Assembly (NCBI RefSeq): GCF_902762735.1
Contig: NZ_CACWPP010000013.1
Span: forward strand, 1-59,387
Reading direction: 5' to 3'
DNA: 59,387 nt
Source of the DNA: an uncultured Ruminococcus sp.
GTDB lineage: Bacteria; Bacillota; Clostridia; Oscillospirales; Ruminococcaceae
Of the stretch, positions 1 through 8,588 are shown one piece after another. Below the pieces are notes generated by a model, which made no database searches, was not told where the DNA came from, and saw only the letters and a list, made by a program, of their open reading frames with translations. The first letter of the stretch is position 1, and each line of letters begins with the position of its first letter. A program made the position numbers and the translations under genes.

Positions 1-20
1 TTGGTTTTCTTTTCCAGCAT
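1..20 (-). CDS. possible 5' end of a gene running off the left edge
   Basis: On the minus strand an ATG at 18-20 opens MLEKKT and leaves the window. It is preceded by a GAGGGGTG Shine-Dalgarno-like stretch and a TATAAT box, leaving a short leader. Only seven codons are visible, so no function can be given. Two plus-direction terminator-like hairpins just to the right are odd for the upstream side of a minus gene, so the call is tentative. Confidence 0.35.
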
Positions 21-63
21 CTTTTTCACCCCTCTTTATTATACCACACTTATTCAAAAAAGC

Positions 64-125
64 CTACCCTTTCGGGTAGACTTTTGCGACAGACTGAAGA
101 GTCTCCTGCGGGAGACTCTTTTTTT
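64..125 (+). terminator. two tandem terminator-like hairpins
   Basis: The first hairpin is CTACCC/GGGTAG (64-79) followed by CTTTTG. The second has a 10-bp perfect stem (97-106 with 111-120, loop TGCG) followed by a run of Ts. Both face the plus direction, so they would stop a plus transcript arriving from the left of the window. Confidence 0.6.
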
Positions 126-178
126 CGACTTCCTTTGCACCGATTTTTGAAAAATATCTAAAAATGTGAAAAATGTAC

Positions 179-207
179 TGGACAAAATCGCGGAAATATT
201 GTATAAT
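179..207 (+). promoter_or_regulatory. promoter of rsmD-coaD
   Basis: TGGACA (179-184), a 17-nt spacer and TATAAT (202-207) lie 29 nt upstream of the rsmD start codon. This matches a housekeeping sigma-A promoter with one -35 mismatch. Confidence 0.75.
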
Positions 208-236
208 GATTATATAAGCGTTATGGGAGAGTTTTT

Positions 237-785
237 ATGAGAGTTATCACTGGTTCAAGAAGGGGCAAAAAGCTGAAAACGCTGGAAGCCCTCGATACAA
301 GACCGACTACCGATATGGTAAAAGAAGCGGTCTTTTCAGCTATACAGTTCGATGTTGCAGGCTCGCAGGTGCTTGACCTGTTCGCGGGAAGCGGACAGAT
401 GGGCATTGAAGCGCTCAGCCGTGATGCGGCGCACTGCGTTTTTGTTGACAATAACCCTGCGGCTGTGCAGATAATCAAGGAGAATATTTCGGACTGCAAG
501 TTCGTGGCTGAGTCAAGGGTGCTGAATATGGACAGCCTTGACTACCTGAAAGTGGCTAAGGGACAGTTCGATATTGTTCTGCTTGACCCGCCTTACGGTA
601 AGGGGCTTATTGAAAAGGCGCTGGTGGGGCTTGATGCTCACCTCAGTGACAGGGCGATAGTTGTGTGCGAGCATGAGAAAGAGCTGGAGCTGGGCGATGA
701 GTATGGCAAACTTGTCAAGCACAAGCGCTATAAGTATGGCAAGATAGCCGTTACGATATTCAAAATACCGACAGAGGAAGAATAA
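237..785 (+). CDS. rsmD: 16S rRNA (guanine(966)-N2)-methyltransferase RsmD
   Basis: RsmD methylates G966 of 16S rRNA in the assembling 30S subunit, using S-adenosylmethionine. The 182-aa length fits the family. The N-terminus MRVITGSRRGKKL and RPTTDMVKEAVF are family hallmarks. VLDLFAGSGQMGIEALSR is the SAM-binding motif I and LLDPPYGKG is the N-methyltransferase DPPY motif. The ATG is preceded by GGGAGAG. The gene is followed 3 nt later by coaD, a very common bacterial pairing, so the two are almost certainly co-transcribed from the promoter at 179-207. No anomalies were seen. Confidence 0.95.
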   Translation: MRVITGSRRGKKLKTLEALDTRPTTDMVKEAVFSAIQFDVAGSQVLDLFAGSGQMGIEALSRDAAHCVFVDNNPAAVQIIKENISDCKFVAESRVLNMDSLDYLKVAKGQFDIVLLDPPYGKGLIEKALVGLDAHLSDRAIVVCEHEKELELGDEYGKLVKHKRYKYGKIAVTIFKIPTEEE

Positions 786-788
786 GAT

Positions 789-1283
789 ATGAGAATTGCT
801 GTATGCCCGGGCAGTTTCGATCCCGTTACACTGGGACATCTGGATATAATAGAGCGAGCTTCAAAGCTGTTCGATAAGGTGATAGTGCTTGTCAGCTTCA
901 ACAGAAACAAGAATAAGGCGGTCTTTTCCACTAATGAGAGAATGGAAATGATAATCGCTGTAACTAAGGGGCTTGACAATGTTGTGGTGGACTGCTATGA
1001 CGGTCTGCTGGCAGATTACCTGAAAATGACAGGGGCTGAGGTCATCGTCAAGGGGCTGAGAGCGGTATCTGACTTTGAATATGAGTTTCAGATGGCGCTG
1101 GCAAATAAAAGGCTTTACGGCGGCGCTGAAACGGTTTTCCTGACCACTGCGGGGGAGAATATGTTCCTTTCATCGAGCGTGGTGAAGGAGATAGCGAGCT
1201 TTGGCGGTGAAATTTCGGGTTTTGTTCCGCCCGAGATACTGGAAAAGATAAAAAACAGGCTGTATTTGCCTGCGGATAAATAA
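789..1283 (+). CDS. coaD: phosphopantetheine adenylyltransferase
   Basis: CoaD transfers AMP from ATP to 4'-phosphopantetheine, giving dephospho-CoA, the penultimate step of CoA synthesis. The 164-aa protein has the full family pattern: CPGSFDPVTLGHLDII (nucleotidyltransferase T/HxGH motif) at the N-terminus, VKGLRAVSDFEYEFQM in the middle, and MFLSSSVVKEIA with the ISSS-like motif near the C-terminus. It starts 3 nt after the rsmD stop and shares its transcript. The length is normal. Confidence 0.96.
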   Translation: MRIAVCPGSFDPVTLGHLDIIERASKLFDKVIVLVSFNRNKNKAVFSTNERMEMIIAVTKGLDNVVVDCYDGLLADYLKMTGAEVIVKGLRAVSDFEYEFQMALANKRLYGGAETVFLTTAGENMFLSSSVVKEIASFGGEISGFVPPEILEKIKNRLYLPADK

Positions 1284-1324
1284 ACCCCGCGAAGTTACGG
1301 GGGACGACGAAAGGAAGTATTATT

Positions 1325-1915
1325 ATGAGTGAACTCAAGGAGTACAAACCCCTCAACGATCTGCTGGAGAGACTTGACGCGACAATTGATGACGGCGCAA
1401 CTGTACCCTTTTCAAACAAAAAAATGGTAGATGCGGAATACCTGCATGAACTTGTTGATGAAGTGAGGATCAGCGTTCCGCCTGAGATAAAACGCGCACA
1501 GGAGCTGGAGGAACAGCGCAAGGAAATTCTTGAGAACTCTAAGAAAGAGGCTGAGAATATCAGACAGTCGGCTGAGAGCGATAAGGCGGCTGTACTTGCT
1601 GAGGCAAGGGCGCAGGCTGAACAGCTGGTGAGTCAGCAGGAGATAATCGAGAGGGCTAATCAGTACGCGAGAGAGACAGTTGAGAAAGCTAATCAGGAGG
1701 CAGCCGAGATACTGGCTCAGGCGCGTGCAGAGGGCGAGAGCATCGTTGCTGACGCTAACAACAAGAAGCAGAGCATCATGGAGGCTATGGTCGCTAACAT
1801 CAATTCGACACTGAGCGAGACCGCATCACTGCTGTCAGGCGATGTTGAAAGGCTCAGCAGCAGCCTTGACGATGTCAACCGTATGAGAGACGCTATCTCA
1901 AAGCTGAGCGAATAA
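1325..1915 (+). CDS. coiled-coil protein, DivIVA/ATPase-subunit-like
   Basis: This 196-aa soluble protein is dominated by a long Glu/Ala/Arg/Gln-rich coiled coil (about residues 58-155). The N-terminal segment (LNDLLERLDATIDDGATVPFSNKK) may be folded, and the C-terminus is helical. There is no signal peptide or membrane segment. Similar proteins lie next to coaD in Clostridia and are often annotated only as ATPase or hypothetical; resemblance to ATP synthase b-type stalks or DivIVA may simply reflect the coiled coil. It lies 41 nt after coaD with an AAAGGAAG ribosome binding site, so it probably belongs to the rsmD operon. Function is unknown; a scaffold role in division or the envelope is speculation. 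Confidence 0.75.
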   Translation: MSELKEYKPLNDLLERLDATIDDGATVPFSNKKMVDAEYLHELVDEVRISVPPEIKRAQELEEQRKEILENSKKEAENIRQSAESDKAAVLAEARAQAEQLVSQQEIIERANQYARETVEKANQEAAEILAQARAEGESIVADANNKKQSIMEAMVANINSTLSETASLLSGDVERLSSSLDDVNRMRDAISKLSE

Positions 1916-1928
1916 TTATGTATATCAA

Positions 1929-1955
1929 GCCGCAGGTACTGCCTGCGGCATTTTT
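1929..1955 (+). terminator. terminator of the rsmD operon
   Basis: GCCGCAGG/CCTGCGGC forms a stem immediately followed by ATTTTTATTT, 14 nt after the coiled-coil gene's stop codon. Confidence 0.85.
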
Positions 1956-1977
1956 ATTTGCTGTAATAAACTAAAAC

Positions 1978-2011
1978 GTCCATCTGTTTTGTACAGATGG
2001 ACGCAATTTTT
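1978..2011. terminator. bidirectional terminator between convergent genes
   Basis: GTCCATCTG/CAGATGGAC is a 9-bp perfect stem with a T-run on the right and AAAA on the left, so it can end transcripts from both sides. On the minus strand it serves the nucleotidyltransferase gene. Confidence 0.7.
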
Positions 2012-2020
2012 GGTCAGTGC

Positions 2021-2929
2021 TTATTTCCAGAGTTTTGCAGGATATGCACCTGATGCGATCAGCTCTGAGATGGCTGTTTTTACCGATGGCTTGTCCTCGG
2101 CATAAGTCACGCCGAACCACTTATCATGGCTCTCCAGCAGCTTGCAGTCGGCTTCACCGTGCTTTATCATGTAGTCGATGCCTTCGGGCAGGAGAAATTC
2201 AGCAGTCAGGCTGTTGCCGTTATCGGCGAGGAATTTCTCGAAGCGCTCGTTCAGCCTGTCGATAAATCCTGCGGGACAGCCCCACATGTTCATCGAAACG
2301 AAGCTGTCTTCGCTAAGCTCTTTAGTGACCTCTTTGCCCGAATAAACCTTGCCGTCAGCTTCACGTCTGATATTGTAGGTCTCTTCCACATCGACCAGCA
2401 TGCTGCTATCATCGACCTTGCACACACCTCTGTTTACCGCGCCGTTGTCGCTGAGGGTGTTTTTCAGGACGAAGCCTGCCATAGCCATTTTCAGCTTATC
2501 GCCGCTCTGCTCGGTGGTCAGGAACTCATAGAGTTTCTCGAAAGCCTGTCTGCCGTAGAAATCGTCGGCATTGATAACAGCAAAAGGCTCATTCACGATG
2601 CCCTTGCAGCAGCAGACAGCATGACCGTGACCCCACGGTTTTACTCTGCCATCGGGGACGGCGAAGCCTGCGGGCAGACAGTCAAGCTCCTGATAAACAT
2701 AATCTACCTTGACCTGAGCGCCGATGCGGTTGCCTATCATTTCATCAAAAGCCTCGCGAATATCGCGCCTGATGATGAATACCACTTTGTCGAAGCCTGC
2801 ACGAACTGCATCATAGATCGAATAATCCATGATTATCTCGCCATCGGGACCGAATGGTTCAAGCTGTTTGATACCGCCTTTGAACCTTGAACCCAGACCT
2901 GCCGCCATTATAACAAGAGTTGCACTCAT
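2021..2929 (-). CDS. sugar-phosphate nucleotidyltransferase family protein
   Basis: The 302-aa protein has an N-terminal nucleotidyltransferase fold of the NTP_transferase type. Residues 7-30 read MAAGLGSRFKGGIKQLEPFG, the GxGxR...K nucleotide-binding signature. VINADDFYGRQAF carries the metal-binding Asp pair. The family activates sugar 1-phosphates with NTPs, but the substrate cannot be read from the sequence. It is larger and more divergent than RmlA or GalU, and no sugar operon surrounds it, so the role (capsule, wall or storage precursor) is open. GGGAGA precedes the ATG. It stands alone, with its own promoter and a palindromic operator candidate upstream. Confidence 0.8.
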   Translation of the reverse strand: MSATLVIMAAGLGSRFKGGIKQLEPFGPDGEIIMDYSIYDAVRAGFDKVVFIIRRDIREAFDEMIGNRIGAQVKVDYVYQELDCLPAGFAVPDGRVKPWGHGHAVCCCKGIVNEPFAVINADDFYGRQAFEKLYEFLTTEQSGDKLKMAMAGFVLKNTLSDNGAVNRGVCKVDDSSMLVDVEETYNIRREADGKVYSGKEVTKELSEDSFVSMNMWGCPAGFIDRLNERFEKFLADNGNSLTAEFLLPEGIDYMIKHGEADCKLLESHDKWFGVTYAEDKPSVKTAISELIASGAYPAKLWK

Positions 2930-2961
2930 AATATATCTCCCATCAAATTATTTTCTCATAC

Positions 2962-3012
2962 GGCAAAATTTTGCCCTTAATGTATTATCTCATATTTCTT
3001 AACTTTTGTCAA
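2962..3012 (-). promoter_or_regulatory. promoter with palindromic operator for the nucleotidyltransferase
   Basis: On the minus strand, TTGACA (3007-3012), a 17-nt spacer and GATAAT (2984-2989) are followed at the transcription start region by the perfect 14-bp palindrome GGCAAAATTTTGCC (2962-2975). Its position just after the -10 box suggests a repressor site; the regulator is unknown. Confidence 0.6.
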
Positions 3013-3046
3013 TAGCTGATAAAGTTTACCGTATGCCAAAAATTGC

Positions 3047-3075
3047 GAAAAAATCCCCTGCGGGGTGCAGGGGAT
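3047..3075 (-). terminator. terminator of the leuCD operon
   Basis: ATCCCCTGC/GCAGGGGAT forms a 9-bp stem. On the minus strand it is followed by TTTTTT. It lies just downstream of leuD. Confidence 0.85.
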
Positions 3076-3082
3076 GATAATA

Positions 3083-3568
3083 TCAGTTTTCTTTGAGCGA
3101 GTTGAGCAGTCCGTTGGCGTTGATTATCTTTATCAGGAACTCAGGGAAAGACTGACCCTGATAGCTTTCGCCTTTGGTCTTGTTGGTGATAACGCCTGTG
3201 TCGAAATCTATCTCGACCTCGTCACCTGCTTCTATCTTCTCGGCAGCATCTTCGCACTCTATTATAGGCAGACCGATGTTGATGGCATTTCTGTAAAAGA
3301 TACGCGCAAAGCTCTTTGCGATAACGCAGGAGATGCCGCTCGCTTTAATGGAAGCGGGCGCATGCTCTCTCGAAGAGCCGCAGCCGAAATTTGCCTTAGC
3401 GACCATGATGTCGCCCTTTTTTACGTTTTTAGCAAAGTCAATATCAATGTCCTCCATGCAGTGCTGAGCCAGCTCCTCCATGTTGGCAGTATTGAGATAC
3501 CTAGCGGGGATTATAACGTCAGTATCAACATTATCCCCGTATTTATGTACTTTTCCGCAAGCCTTCAT
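3083..3568 (-). CDS. leuD: 3-isopropylmalate dehydratase small subunit
   Basis: LeuD pairs with LeuC to interconvert 2- and 3-isopropylmalate in leucine synthesis. The 161-aa protein shows the swivel-domain hallmarks: [16 protein letters not shown] near the N-terminus, then [15 protein letters not shown] and [15 protein letters not shown]. The start at 3568 ([11 protein letters not shown]) is chosen because it has GGAG upstream and fits the family's length; a frame extension to 3622 lacks both. It is last in the operon, 22 nt after an unrecognised 128-aa gene that separates it from leuC. Confidence 0.95.
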   Translation of the reverse strand: MKACGKVHKYGDNVDTDVIIPARYLNTANMEELAQHCMEDIDIDFAKNVKKGDIMVAKANFGCGSSREHAPASIKASGISCVIAKSFARIFYRNAINIGLPIIECEDAAEKIEAGDEVEIDFDTGVITNKTKGESYQGQSFPEFLIKIINANGLLNSLKEN

Positions 3569-3590
3569 TCTATGAAAACTCCTTTCAAAA

Positions 3591-3977
3591 CTATTCGATG
3601 TAACGATCAGACTTGAACACATTCTCGCCTGCCGCCTGTCGTCTGAGTTCCTCGTAGACTTTTTCGAGGTACTCAGCGTCCATTTTATCCTTTGTACGGG
3701 TTATGAAATAGCAGACCTTTGCCTTTCCGAAGAAACCTTCCTTAACGAGGCGGAAACAGGACACACCGTCGATGGAATCGGGATAAAAGTTATTAAAGCC
3801 CTTTTTATCAATAATTGCCTGAGTCTGCTCGATAGTGAAAATATTACCTGCTCTGAGCTGGGAGATGAATTCTTCGATCTTCTCGCGCCGCTGAGCATCA
3901 GTAAATCTTGACCCGTATTTTTGTGTGATGATACCCGAAATGGTATCGTAAAAAATATCTGATAAATAATTATTCAA
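3591..3977 (-). CDS. unrecognised 128-aa protein between leuC and leuD
   Basis: This small soluble protein is rich in charged and aromatic residues (e.g. [20 protein letters not shown] and [18 protein letters not shown]). It has no signal peptide, membrane segment or recognised motif. It starts at TTG (3975-3977), supported by GGAGG 8 nt upstream, and ends 22 nt before leuD, so it is co-transcribed with both leucine genes. An operon position between two subunits of one enzyme suggests a role tied to the dehydratase, for example iron-sulfur assembly or stability, but nothing in the sequence shows that. Confidence 0.75.
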   Translation of the reverse strand: MNNYLSDIFYDTISGIITQKYGSRFTDAQRREKIEEFISQLRAGNIFTIEQTQAIIDKKGFNNFYPDSIDGVSCFRLVKEGFFGKAKVCYFITRTKDKMDAEYLEKVYEELRRQAAGENVFKSDRYIE

Positions 3978-4113
3978 ATTACCCGCCTCCTGTCTTATGA
4001 GAAAGTCGGCATACCCACGAAAAAATGTACACCGTATTCGTCAGGACTTAGCCATATCCTGCTCCTGCCTGAAATATCGCGCAGAAGTCTGCAAATTACC
4101 CGAAAATATCAGA

Positions 4114-5376
4114 TCACATCACGTCACTTGGCTGAGCGATCTTACCTGCAACTGCCGAAGCAGCTGCCACATAAGGCGATGCCAGATAGACCTCGCTCTC
4201 GGTGTGACCCATTCTGCCGACGAAGTTTCTGTTGGTGGTAGCCACAGCCTTTTCGCCTGCCGCCAGTATGCCCATGTGACCGCCGAGACATGGACCGCAT
4301 GTAGGTGTTGAGACTGCACAGCCCGAATTAATGAATATCTCCAGCAGACCTTCTTTCATAGCTGTCAGGTAAATATTCTGTGTCGCAGGGATAACGATGC
4401 ATCTTACGTTAGAAGCCACCTTTTTGCCTTTGAGTATCTCAGCTGCCGCACGAAGATCTTCGATCCTGCCGTTTGTACATGAACCGATAACCACCTGGTC
4501 GATCTTTATCTCGGGTATATTGTCGAATGTCCTTGCATTTTCCGGCAGATGAGGGAAAGCAACTGTCGGCTTTATCTCACTGAGGTCGATGGTGTACTCT
4601 TCATCATACTCAGCATCAGCGTCAGCCTCGAATACCTTATACTCTCTGTCAGTCCTGCCCTTGAGGTATTCCTTAGTTACCTCATCAACGGCGAAAATGC
4701 CGTTCTTTGCACCTGCCTCGATAGCCATGTTAGCCATGCAAAGTCTGTCCTCCATAGTCAGGTTCTTCAGACCCTCACCCGAAAACTCCATCGAGCGGTA
4801 AAGTGCGCCGTCAACGCCTATCATGCCGATTATGTGCAGTATAACGTCCTTAGCGGCACTGTACTTCGGCAGTTTGCCTACGATATTGAATTTTATGGCA
4901 GATGGCACTTTGAACCATGTCTTGCCTGCCGCCATGCCTGCGCACATATCGGTCGAGCCGACACCTGTGGAAAAAGCACCGAGAGCGCCGTATGTACATG
5001 TGTGCGAGTCAGCGCCGATGACAGCATCACCCGGCACTACCAGACCTTTTTCGGGAAGCAGAGCATGCTCGATGCCAACATCTCCCACGTCATAATAATG
5101 TGTGATGTCATACTTACATGCAAACTCACGGCACTGCTTGCACTGAGTAGCTGCCTTGATGTCCTTGTTCGGTGTGAAGTGATCCATCACCATTGTGATC
5201 TTGTCTTTGTTGAAAATATCTGTAAATCCAGCTTTATTGAACTCATTGATAGCAACGGGCGTAGTAACGTCGTTACCGAGAACAAGGTCGAGATCTGCCA
5301 TGATGAGCTGACCCGCCTTGACCTTTTCGAGACCTGCGTGGGCTGCCAGTATTTTCTGAGTCATTGTCATACCCAT
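4114..5376 (-). CDS. leuC: 3-isopropylmalate dehydratase large subunit
   Basis: LeuC is the catalytic [4Fe-4S] aconitase-family subunit of isopropylmalate isomerase. The 420-aa length matches the short (bacterial/archaeal type 2) form. Visible motifs include [35 protein letters not shown] and [13 protein letters not shown]; the three cluster Cys lie in the SCTNG and CGPC motifs. AGGAGC precedes the ATG at 5376. It is first in the leuC-unknown-leuD operon; leuA and leuB are not in the window. A gap of 136 nt follows before the TTG-started gene. Confidence 0.96.
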   Translation of the reverse strand: MGMTMTQKILAAHAGLEKVKAGQLIMADLDLVLGNDVTTPVAINEFNKAGFTDIFNKDKITMVMDHFTPNKDIKAATQCKQCREFACKYDITHYYDVGDVGIEHALLPEKGLVVPGDAVIGADSHTCTYGALGAFSTGVGSTDMCAGMAAGKTWFKVPSAIKFNIVGKLPKYSAAKDVILHIIGMIGVDGALYRSMEFSGEGLKNLTMEDRLCMANMAIEAGAKNGIFAVDEVTKEYLKGRTDREYKVFEADADAEYDEEYTIDLSEIKPTVAFPHLPENARTFDNIPEIKIDQVVIGSCTNGRIEDLRAAAEILKGKKVASNVRCIVIPATQNIYLTAMKEGLLEIFINSGCAVSTPTCGPCLGGHMGILAAGEKAVATTNRNFVGRMGHTESEVYLASPYVAAASAVAGKIAQPSDVM

Positions 5377-5421
5377 ATTTTTTCTGCTCCTTACAAAAAA
5401 TAATTATTCTTATGCTATTCT

Positions 5422-5450
5422 ATTATACCCTATTTTCGATCAAAAGTAAA
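5422..5450 (-). promoter_or_regulatory. promoter of leuC operon
   Basis: On the minus strand, TTTACT (5445-5450), 17 nt and TATAAT (5422-5427) lie about 46 nt upstream of leuC. No T-box or leader peptide for leucine was recognised between promoter and gene. Confidence 0.55.
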
Positions 5451-5653
5451 GTGCAGATAGCTGTAAATATTAAATAAATTTTTTTAAAGTTTTTGGAGTT
5501 TCTGACAGAAATACTGTTTGCCGAATGCTCATTTACTGTACTTAACGGCAAATCAGGGAAATGTTTACAGGGTTTTTGGGGGAACTTTCGGGGATATTAT
5601 GAATGAGAGACATGTCCGCAAAAAAGTTACATAAAAGAAGGGAGGTACTGTAA

Positions 5654-5827
5654 ATGATAGGTAGACCGCTTATGACAGGATTATCTGCAGGGCTGACGGC
5701 GGGTGCGATGGCATTCGGCATATCGCGCAAGGCACAGCGCGGTAAACGTAAGCTGAAAGCCCGTGCGGGCAAAGCACTCAGATCCGTCGGAGATCTTATG
5801 GACGAGCTGTCTGATATGTTCAGATAA
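5654..5827 (+). CDS. small 57-aa protein with hydrophobic N-terminus and basic C-terminal half
   Basis: The protein is too short for routine ORF lists but is supported by GGGAGG 8 nt before the ATG and typical local codon use. The N-terminal half (MIGRPLMTGLSAGLTAGAMA) is small and hydrophobic like a membrane helix. The C-terminal half is strongly basic and amphipathic (RGKRKLKARAGKAL), ending in LMDELSDMFR. The layout resembles YtxH-like small membrane-associated proteins, but homology is not established. It is followed by an imperfect GGCGGC/GCCGCC hairpin at about 5833-5861. Confidence 0.6.
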   Translation: MIGRPLMTGLSAGLTAGAMAFGISRKAQRGKRKLKARAGKALRSVGDLMDELSDMFR

Positions 5828-5976
5828 GCTGTGGCGGCTTCCGCAAAATGCGGCTGCCGCCATTTACATATACAGATGTACAAATTTTTACCCGATAAAA
5901 GAAAAGTATACATATACTACTGCGATTGCAGTGCAAAATTTGTTAAAGATTTTGCCGAAAAAAGGCGGTTTCACAC

Positions 5977-6006
5977 TAGACAAAACGAGGGCATTTGTGG
6001 TATAAT
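5977..6006 (+). promoter_or_regulatory. promoter of the L,D-transpeptidase gene
   Basis: TAGACA (5977-5982), 18-nt spacer and TATAAT (6001-6006) lie 69 nt upstream of the start codon. Confidence 0.65.
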
Positions 6007-6075
6007 ACAGAATATAAAAGGAATTTGTTTATATTGTATAGTTTTAGATAATGAAGTGAGGAAGGGTAATAGCAA

Positions 6076-7578
6076 ATGAGTGCTGGCACGGCAAGCTATG
6101 GCAAAAAAGTCTCCGCAGGGGAGAGCGGAAGGAAAAACAGAAAGAAAGTAAAAAATCAGACAGCTCTGATCTGCGGCACTATACTGGCGGCGCTCGTTGC
6201 CGCTCTGGGTATATCATATGGTGCGGGAAGGGCTTATTACAGCAAACGTTTTCTGGCAGATACTTTTATCAACGGTGTCGATGTCAGCGGCAAGACATAT
6301 GAGGAAGCTGTCAAGGCGCTGAAGGCTGACAAGATACCTGAAAAGCTGACTATCACTGCCATTGACGGCAAGCAGTTCGACATTCCGCCGAAGAGTTTCG
6401 GGTACAGCAGAAGTGCGGCGGCTGAGGTGAAGAAACTGTATGATAGCATAGACCGCAAGGCGTGGTTCACAGGCTATGCGGGCAGGACGGATCTTAAATT
6501 CGACGATGAGGCTACCTACGATCAGGGGCTGCTTGATGAACTTCTCAATCAGCAGGAATGGGGCAGTATATCCACCACCGATGCGAAGCTGGAACTTACC
6601 GATGACGGATATGAGATCAAGAAAGAGGTCCAGGGCAACAAGGTCATCGACATGTCAAAGCTGGAGCAGGCTGTTGTCGATGCGCTGAACAAGGGCGAGT
6701 TCGAGGTCGAGCTGGGGCTGGGCACAGGCTGTTATGCAGTGCCTGCGGTAACGGCAGACAGCTTTAAAGAGCAGTGCGATGCTCTCAACAAGGTGTTCAA
6801 CTTGTCGATAACCTATGATTTTGACTACACTACCGAGACTATCACAGGCAAGACGCTGCTTTCGCTGATAGAGATGGACGACATGGGCAACTATGTGGTA
6901 GACCGCGATGCTGTTGAAAAGTATGTTGAGGGTCTGGCGGCTAAGTATGACACTTACAAGACCAAGAGAACTTTCAACTCGACTTTGCAGGGCAAGGTCA
7001 CTGTTGACCCTGGTGATGACGGTCTGTACGGCTGGTGGTTATGGCAGGATGCCACTGTTGACCAGCTGGTAGAACTGCTGGAGCAGGGCGAGAGCGTCGA
7101 AAAGATAGACCCGATATACTATGTTGACGGACCATTTGAGTATACAGGCGTTGAGTCTGCAAGAAGTGCAAAGGACGATATAGGCAAGACCTATATCGAG
7201 GTAGACCTCACCAACCAGCAGATGTGGTATTACAAGGACGGTAAGGAAGAATACACCTGCTACATCGTTTCAGGGCAGACGACCTCTATGGCGAGAACTA
7301 CGCTGGAAGGCGTTTACAAACTCTGGAACAAACAGACCAACTACCGCATGAAGGACAGGAACGCTGACGGTGAAGAGTGGGACACTACCTGCAACTACTG
7401 GAACAATATTTCGCTCTGCGGCATCGGCATGCACGATTCGACTTGGCGCGGCGCATTCGGCGGCACTATTTACCAGTGGAACGGTTCGCACGGCTGTATC
7501 AACATGCCCTATGAGGGTGCGCAGTACATCTATGAAAATGTTGAGCTGGGTACACCTGTTGTAATGTTCTACGACTGA
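6076..7578 (+). CDS. L,D-transpeptidase with N-terminal peptidoglycan-binding-like region
   Basis: This membrane-anchored enzyme likely makes 3-3 crosslinks in peptidoglycan or attaches proteins to it. Residues 1-27 are basic and cytoplasmic, and about 28-52 form the single membrane helix (TALICGTILAALVAALGISY). Residues 60-300 resemble the PG_binding_4 repeat region often found before YkuD domains (DTFINGVDVSGKTYEEAVKAL). The C-terminal YkuD domain begins near IEVDLTNQQMWYY and contains GMHDSTW and the catalytic SHGCINMP motif (Cys474). The 500-aa length is normal for clostridial members. It starts at ATG 6076 after AGGAAGGGTAA; a terminator follows directly, so it is monocistronic. Confidence 0.92.
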   Translation: MSAGTASYGKKVSAGESGRKNRKKVKNQTALICGTILAALVAALGISYGAGRAYYSKRFLADTFINGVDVSGKTYEEAVKALKADKIPEKLTITAIDGKQFDIPPKSFGYSRSAAAEVKKLYDSIDRKAWFTGYAGRTDLKFDDEATYDQGLLDELLNQQEWGSISTTDAKLELTDDGYEIKKEVQGNKVIDMSKLEQAVVDALNKGEFEVELGLGTGCYAVPAVTADSFKEQCDALNKVFNLSITYDFDYTTETITGKTLLSLIEMDDMGNYVVDRDAVEKYVEGLAAKYDTYKTKRTFNSTLQGKVTVDPGDDGLYGWWLWQDATVDQLVELLEQGESVEKIDPIYYVDGPFEYTGVESARSAKDDIGKTYIEVDLTNQQMWYYKDGKEEYTCYIVSGQTTSMARTTLEGVYKLWNKQTNYRMKDRNADGEEWDTTCNYWNNISLCGIGMHDSTWRGAFGGTIYQWNGSHGCINMPYEGAQYIYENVELGTPVVMFYD

Positions 7579-7590
7579 TGATCTGATGAT

Positions 7591-7622
7591 AAAGCCCTCT
7601 GCGATGCAGGGGGCTTTGCTTT
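7591..7622 (+). terminator. terminator of the L,D-transpeptidase gene
   Basis: AAAGCCCTCTGC/GCAGGGGGCTTT stem with a T-rich tail lies 13 nt after the stop codon. Confidence 0.8.
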
Positions 7623-7634
7623 ATAGTCATATAA

Positions 7635-7666
7635 GAACAGCCCTCTGTGAACTTGCAGAGGGCTGT
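7635..7666 (-). terminator. probable terminator of the LytTR gene
   Basis: ACAGCCCTCTG/CAGAGGGCTGT is an 11-bp perfect stem downstream of the minus-strand regulator. The T-run on that strand is weak. It is similar in its core to the neighbouring terminator, perhaps by duplication. Confidence 0.5.
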
Positions 7667-7709
7667 CTGTTTATTTGCTCGATATTAAATGCCGTGTTAC
7701 CGTATAATT

Positions 7710-8411
7710 TCAGAAAGCCTCGCGGCTGACGTATGAGAAGAGCATCTCGCGAAGATGGGCTTCCTTGCTGCGGCTGACAGGGAGAATGGTGTTATCCTCC
7801 ATCACCACAGATTTATTGCTTATGCGCAGGACTTTCGGCAGAGAGATCAGGTAGCCGCGATGTATCCTGAAAAATCCGTGAGCGGTAAGCTCCTTTTCGT
7901 AATCGCTGATATTGCCGCGCACAGAATAGCTTTCCGATGCGGTGCTTATCACCACGTTCTGATTTTGGGCTTCGATGAAGAGAATGTCGCTCAGCGCCAG
8001 CTTCTGTTCGCCGTCAGCGGTCTTTATCCAGATAAATCTGCCGCTTTCCTGCTTTTTCAGCACATGGTCGATGACCTCGCGAACTTTTTTCTCTTCGGCG
8101 GGCTTGGTGAGGTAGCGCAGTGCGTTGACTTCATAGCCTTTTATGGCATACTCGATATGTCCCGTCAGAAAAACAATTGAGACATCACTGCTCAGCTCCC
8201 TGAGTTTGCGGGCGAGGGTTATCCCGTCCATAGCGGGCATCTCAATGTCAAGAAAGACGAGATCATATGCCTTATACCTGAAACTTTTCAGAAGCTCCTC
8301 TCCGCTGCTGAATTCATCTGTGATAATATCAAGGCGGTTATATAGCCTGTTTACTATCCCTCTAAAATAGTTTAAAAAGCACTGCTCGTCATCGCAGACC
8401 GCAATTCTCAT
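7710..8411 (-). CDS. LytTR-family response regulator (AgrA/LytR type), orphan
   Basis: The 233-aa two-component regulator has an N-terminal receiver domain (residues 1-118; acidic pocket CDDE, phosphorylated Asp55 in LVFLDIEMPAMDG, T-loop FLTG, Lys in TKPAEEKK). The C-terminal LytTR DNA-binding domain (about 130-233) includes FIEAQNQNVVI and GFFRIHRGYLISL. Such regulators usually act with a HPK10-type sensor kinase in quorum sensing or envelope control, but none is adjacent. The start at 8411 is preferred over the longer frame to 8489 because of GGGGGAA upstream and the fit of the receiver domain. A promoter lies at 8589-8617, giving a leader of about 170 nt. Confidence 0.9.
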   Translation of the reverse strand: MRIAVCDDEQCFLNYFRGIVNRLYNRLDIITDEFSSGEELLKSFRYKAYDLVFLDIEMPAMDGITLARKLRELSSDVSIVFLTGHIEYAIKGYEVNALRYLTKPAEEKKVREVIDHVLKKQESGRFIWIKTADGEQKLALSDILFIEAQNQNVVISTASESYSVRGNISDYEKELTAHGFFRIHRGYLISLPKVLRISNKSVVMEDNTILPVSRSKEAHLREMLFSYVSREAF

Positions 8412-8588
8412 ACCTGTTCCCCCAAAATATGTTATGATAGACCATGCCGAAGTCTGTACAGACCTGCGGCTGATATTGAGGACTGTCATTAAAACGGACG
8501 GGATGGGGTAGTTTGACGTAGTTCGCGTTCAATGGACTGTATTTACCTGCGGCATGCCGTTTACATGACAGAGATCTATCTTTGATCA

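Noticed and set aside
5831-6079. 82-aa plus ORF between the 57-aa gene and the L,D-transpeptidase
   Set aside because: It overlaps a hairpin and the transpeptidase promoter and has no ribosome site.
8412-8489. Longer start for the LytTR regulator
   Set aside because: The frame is open but lacks a ribosome site; GGGGGAA before 8411 and the receiver domain boundary fit better.
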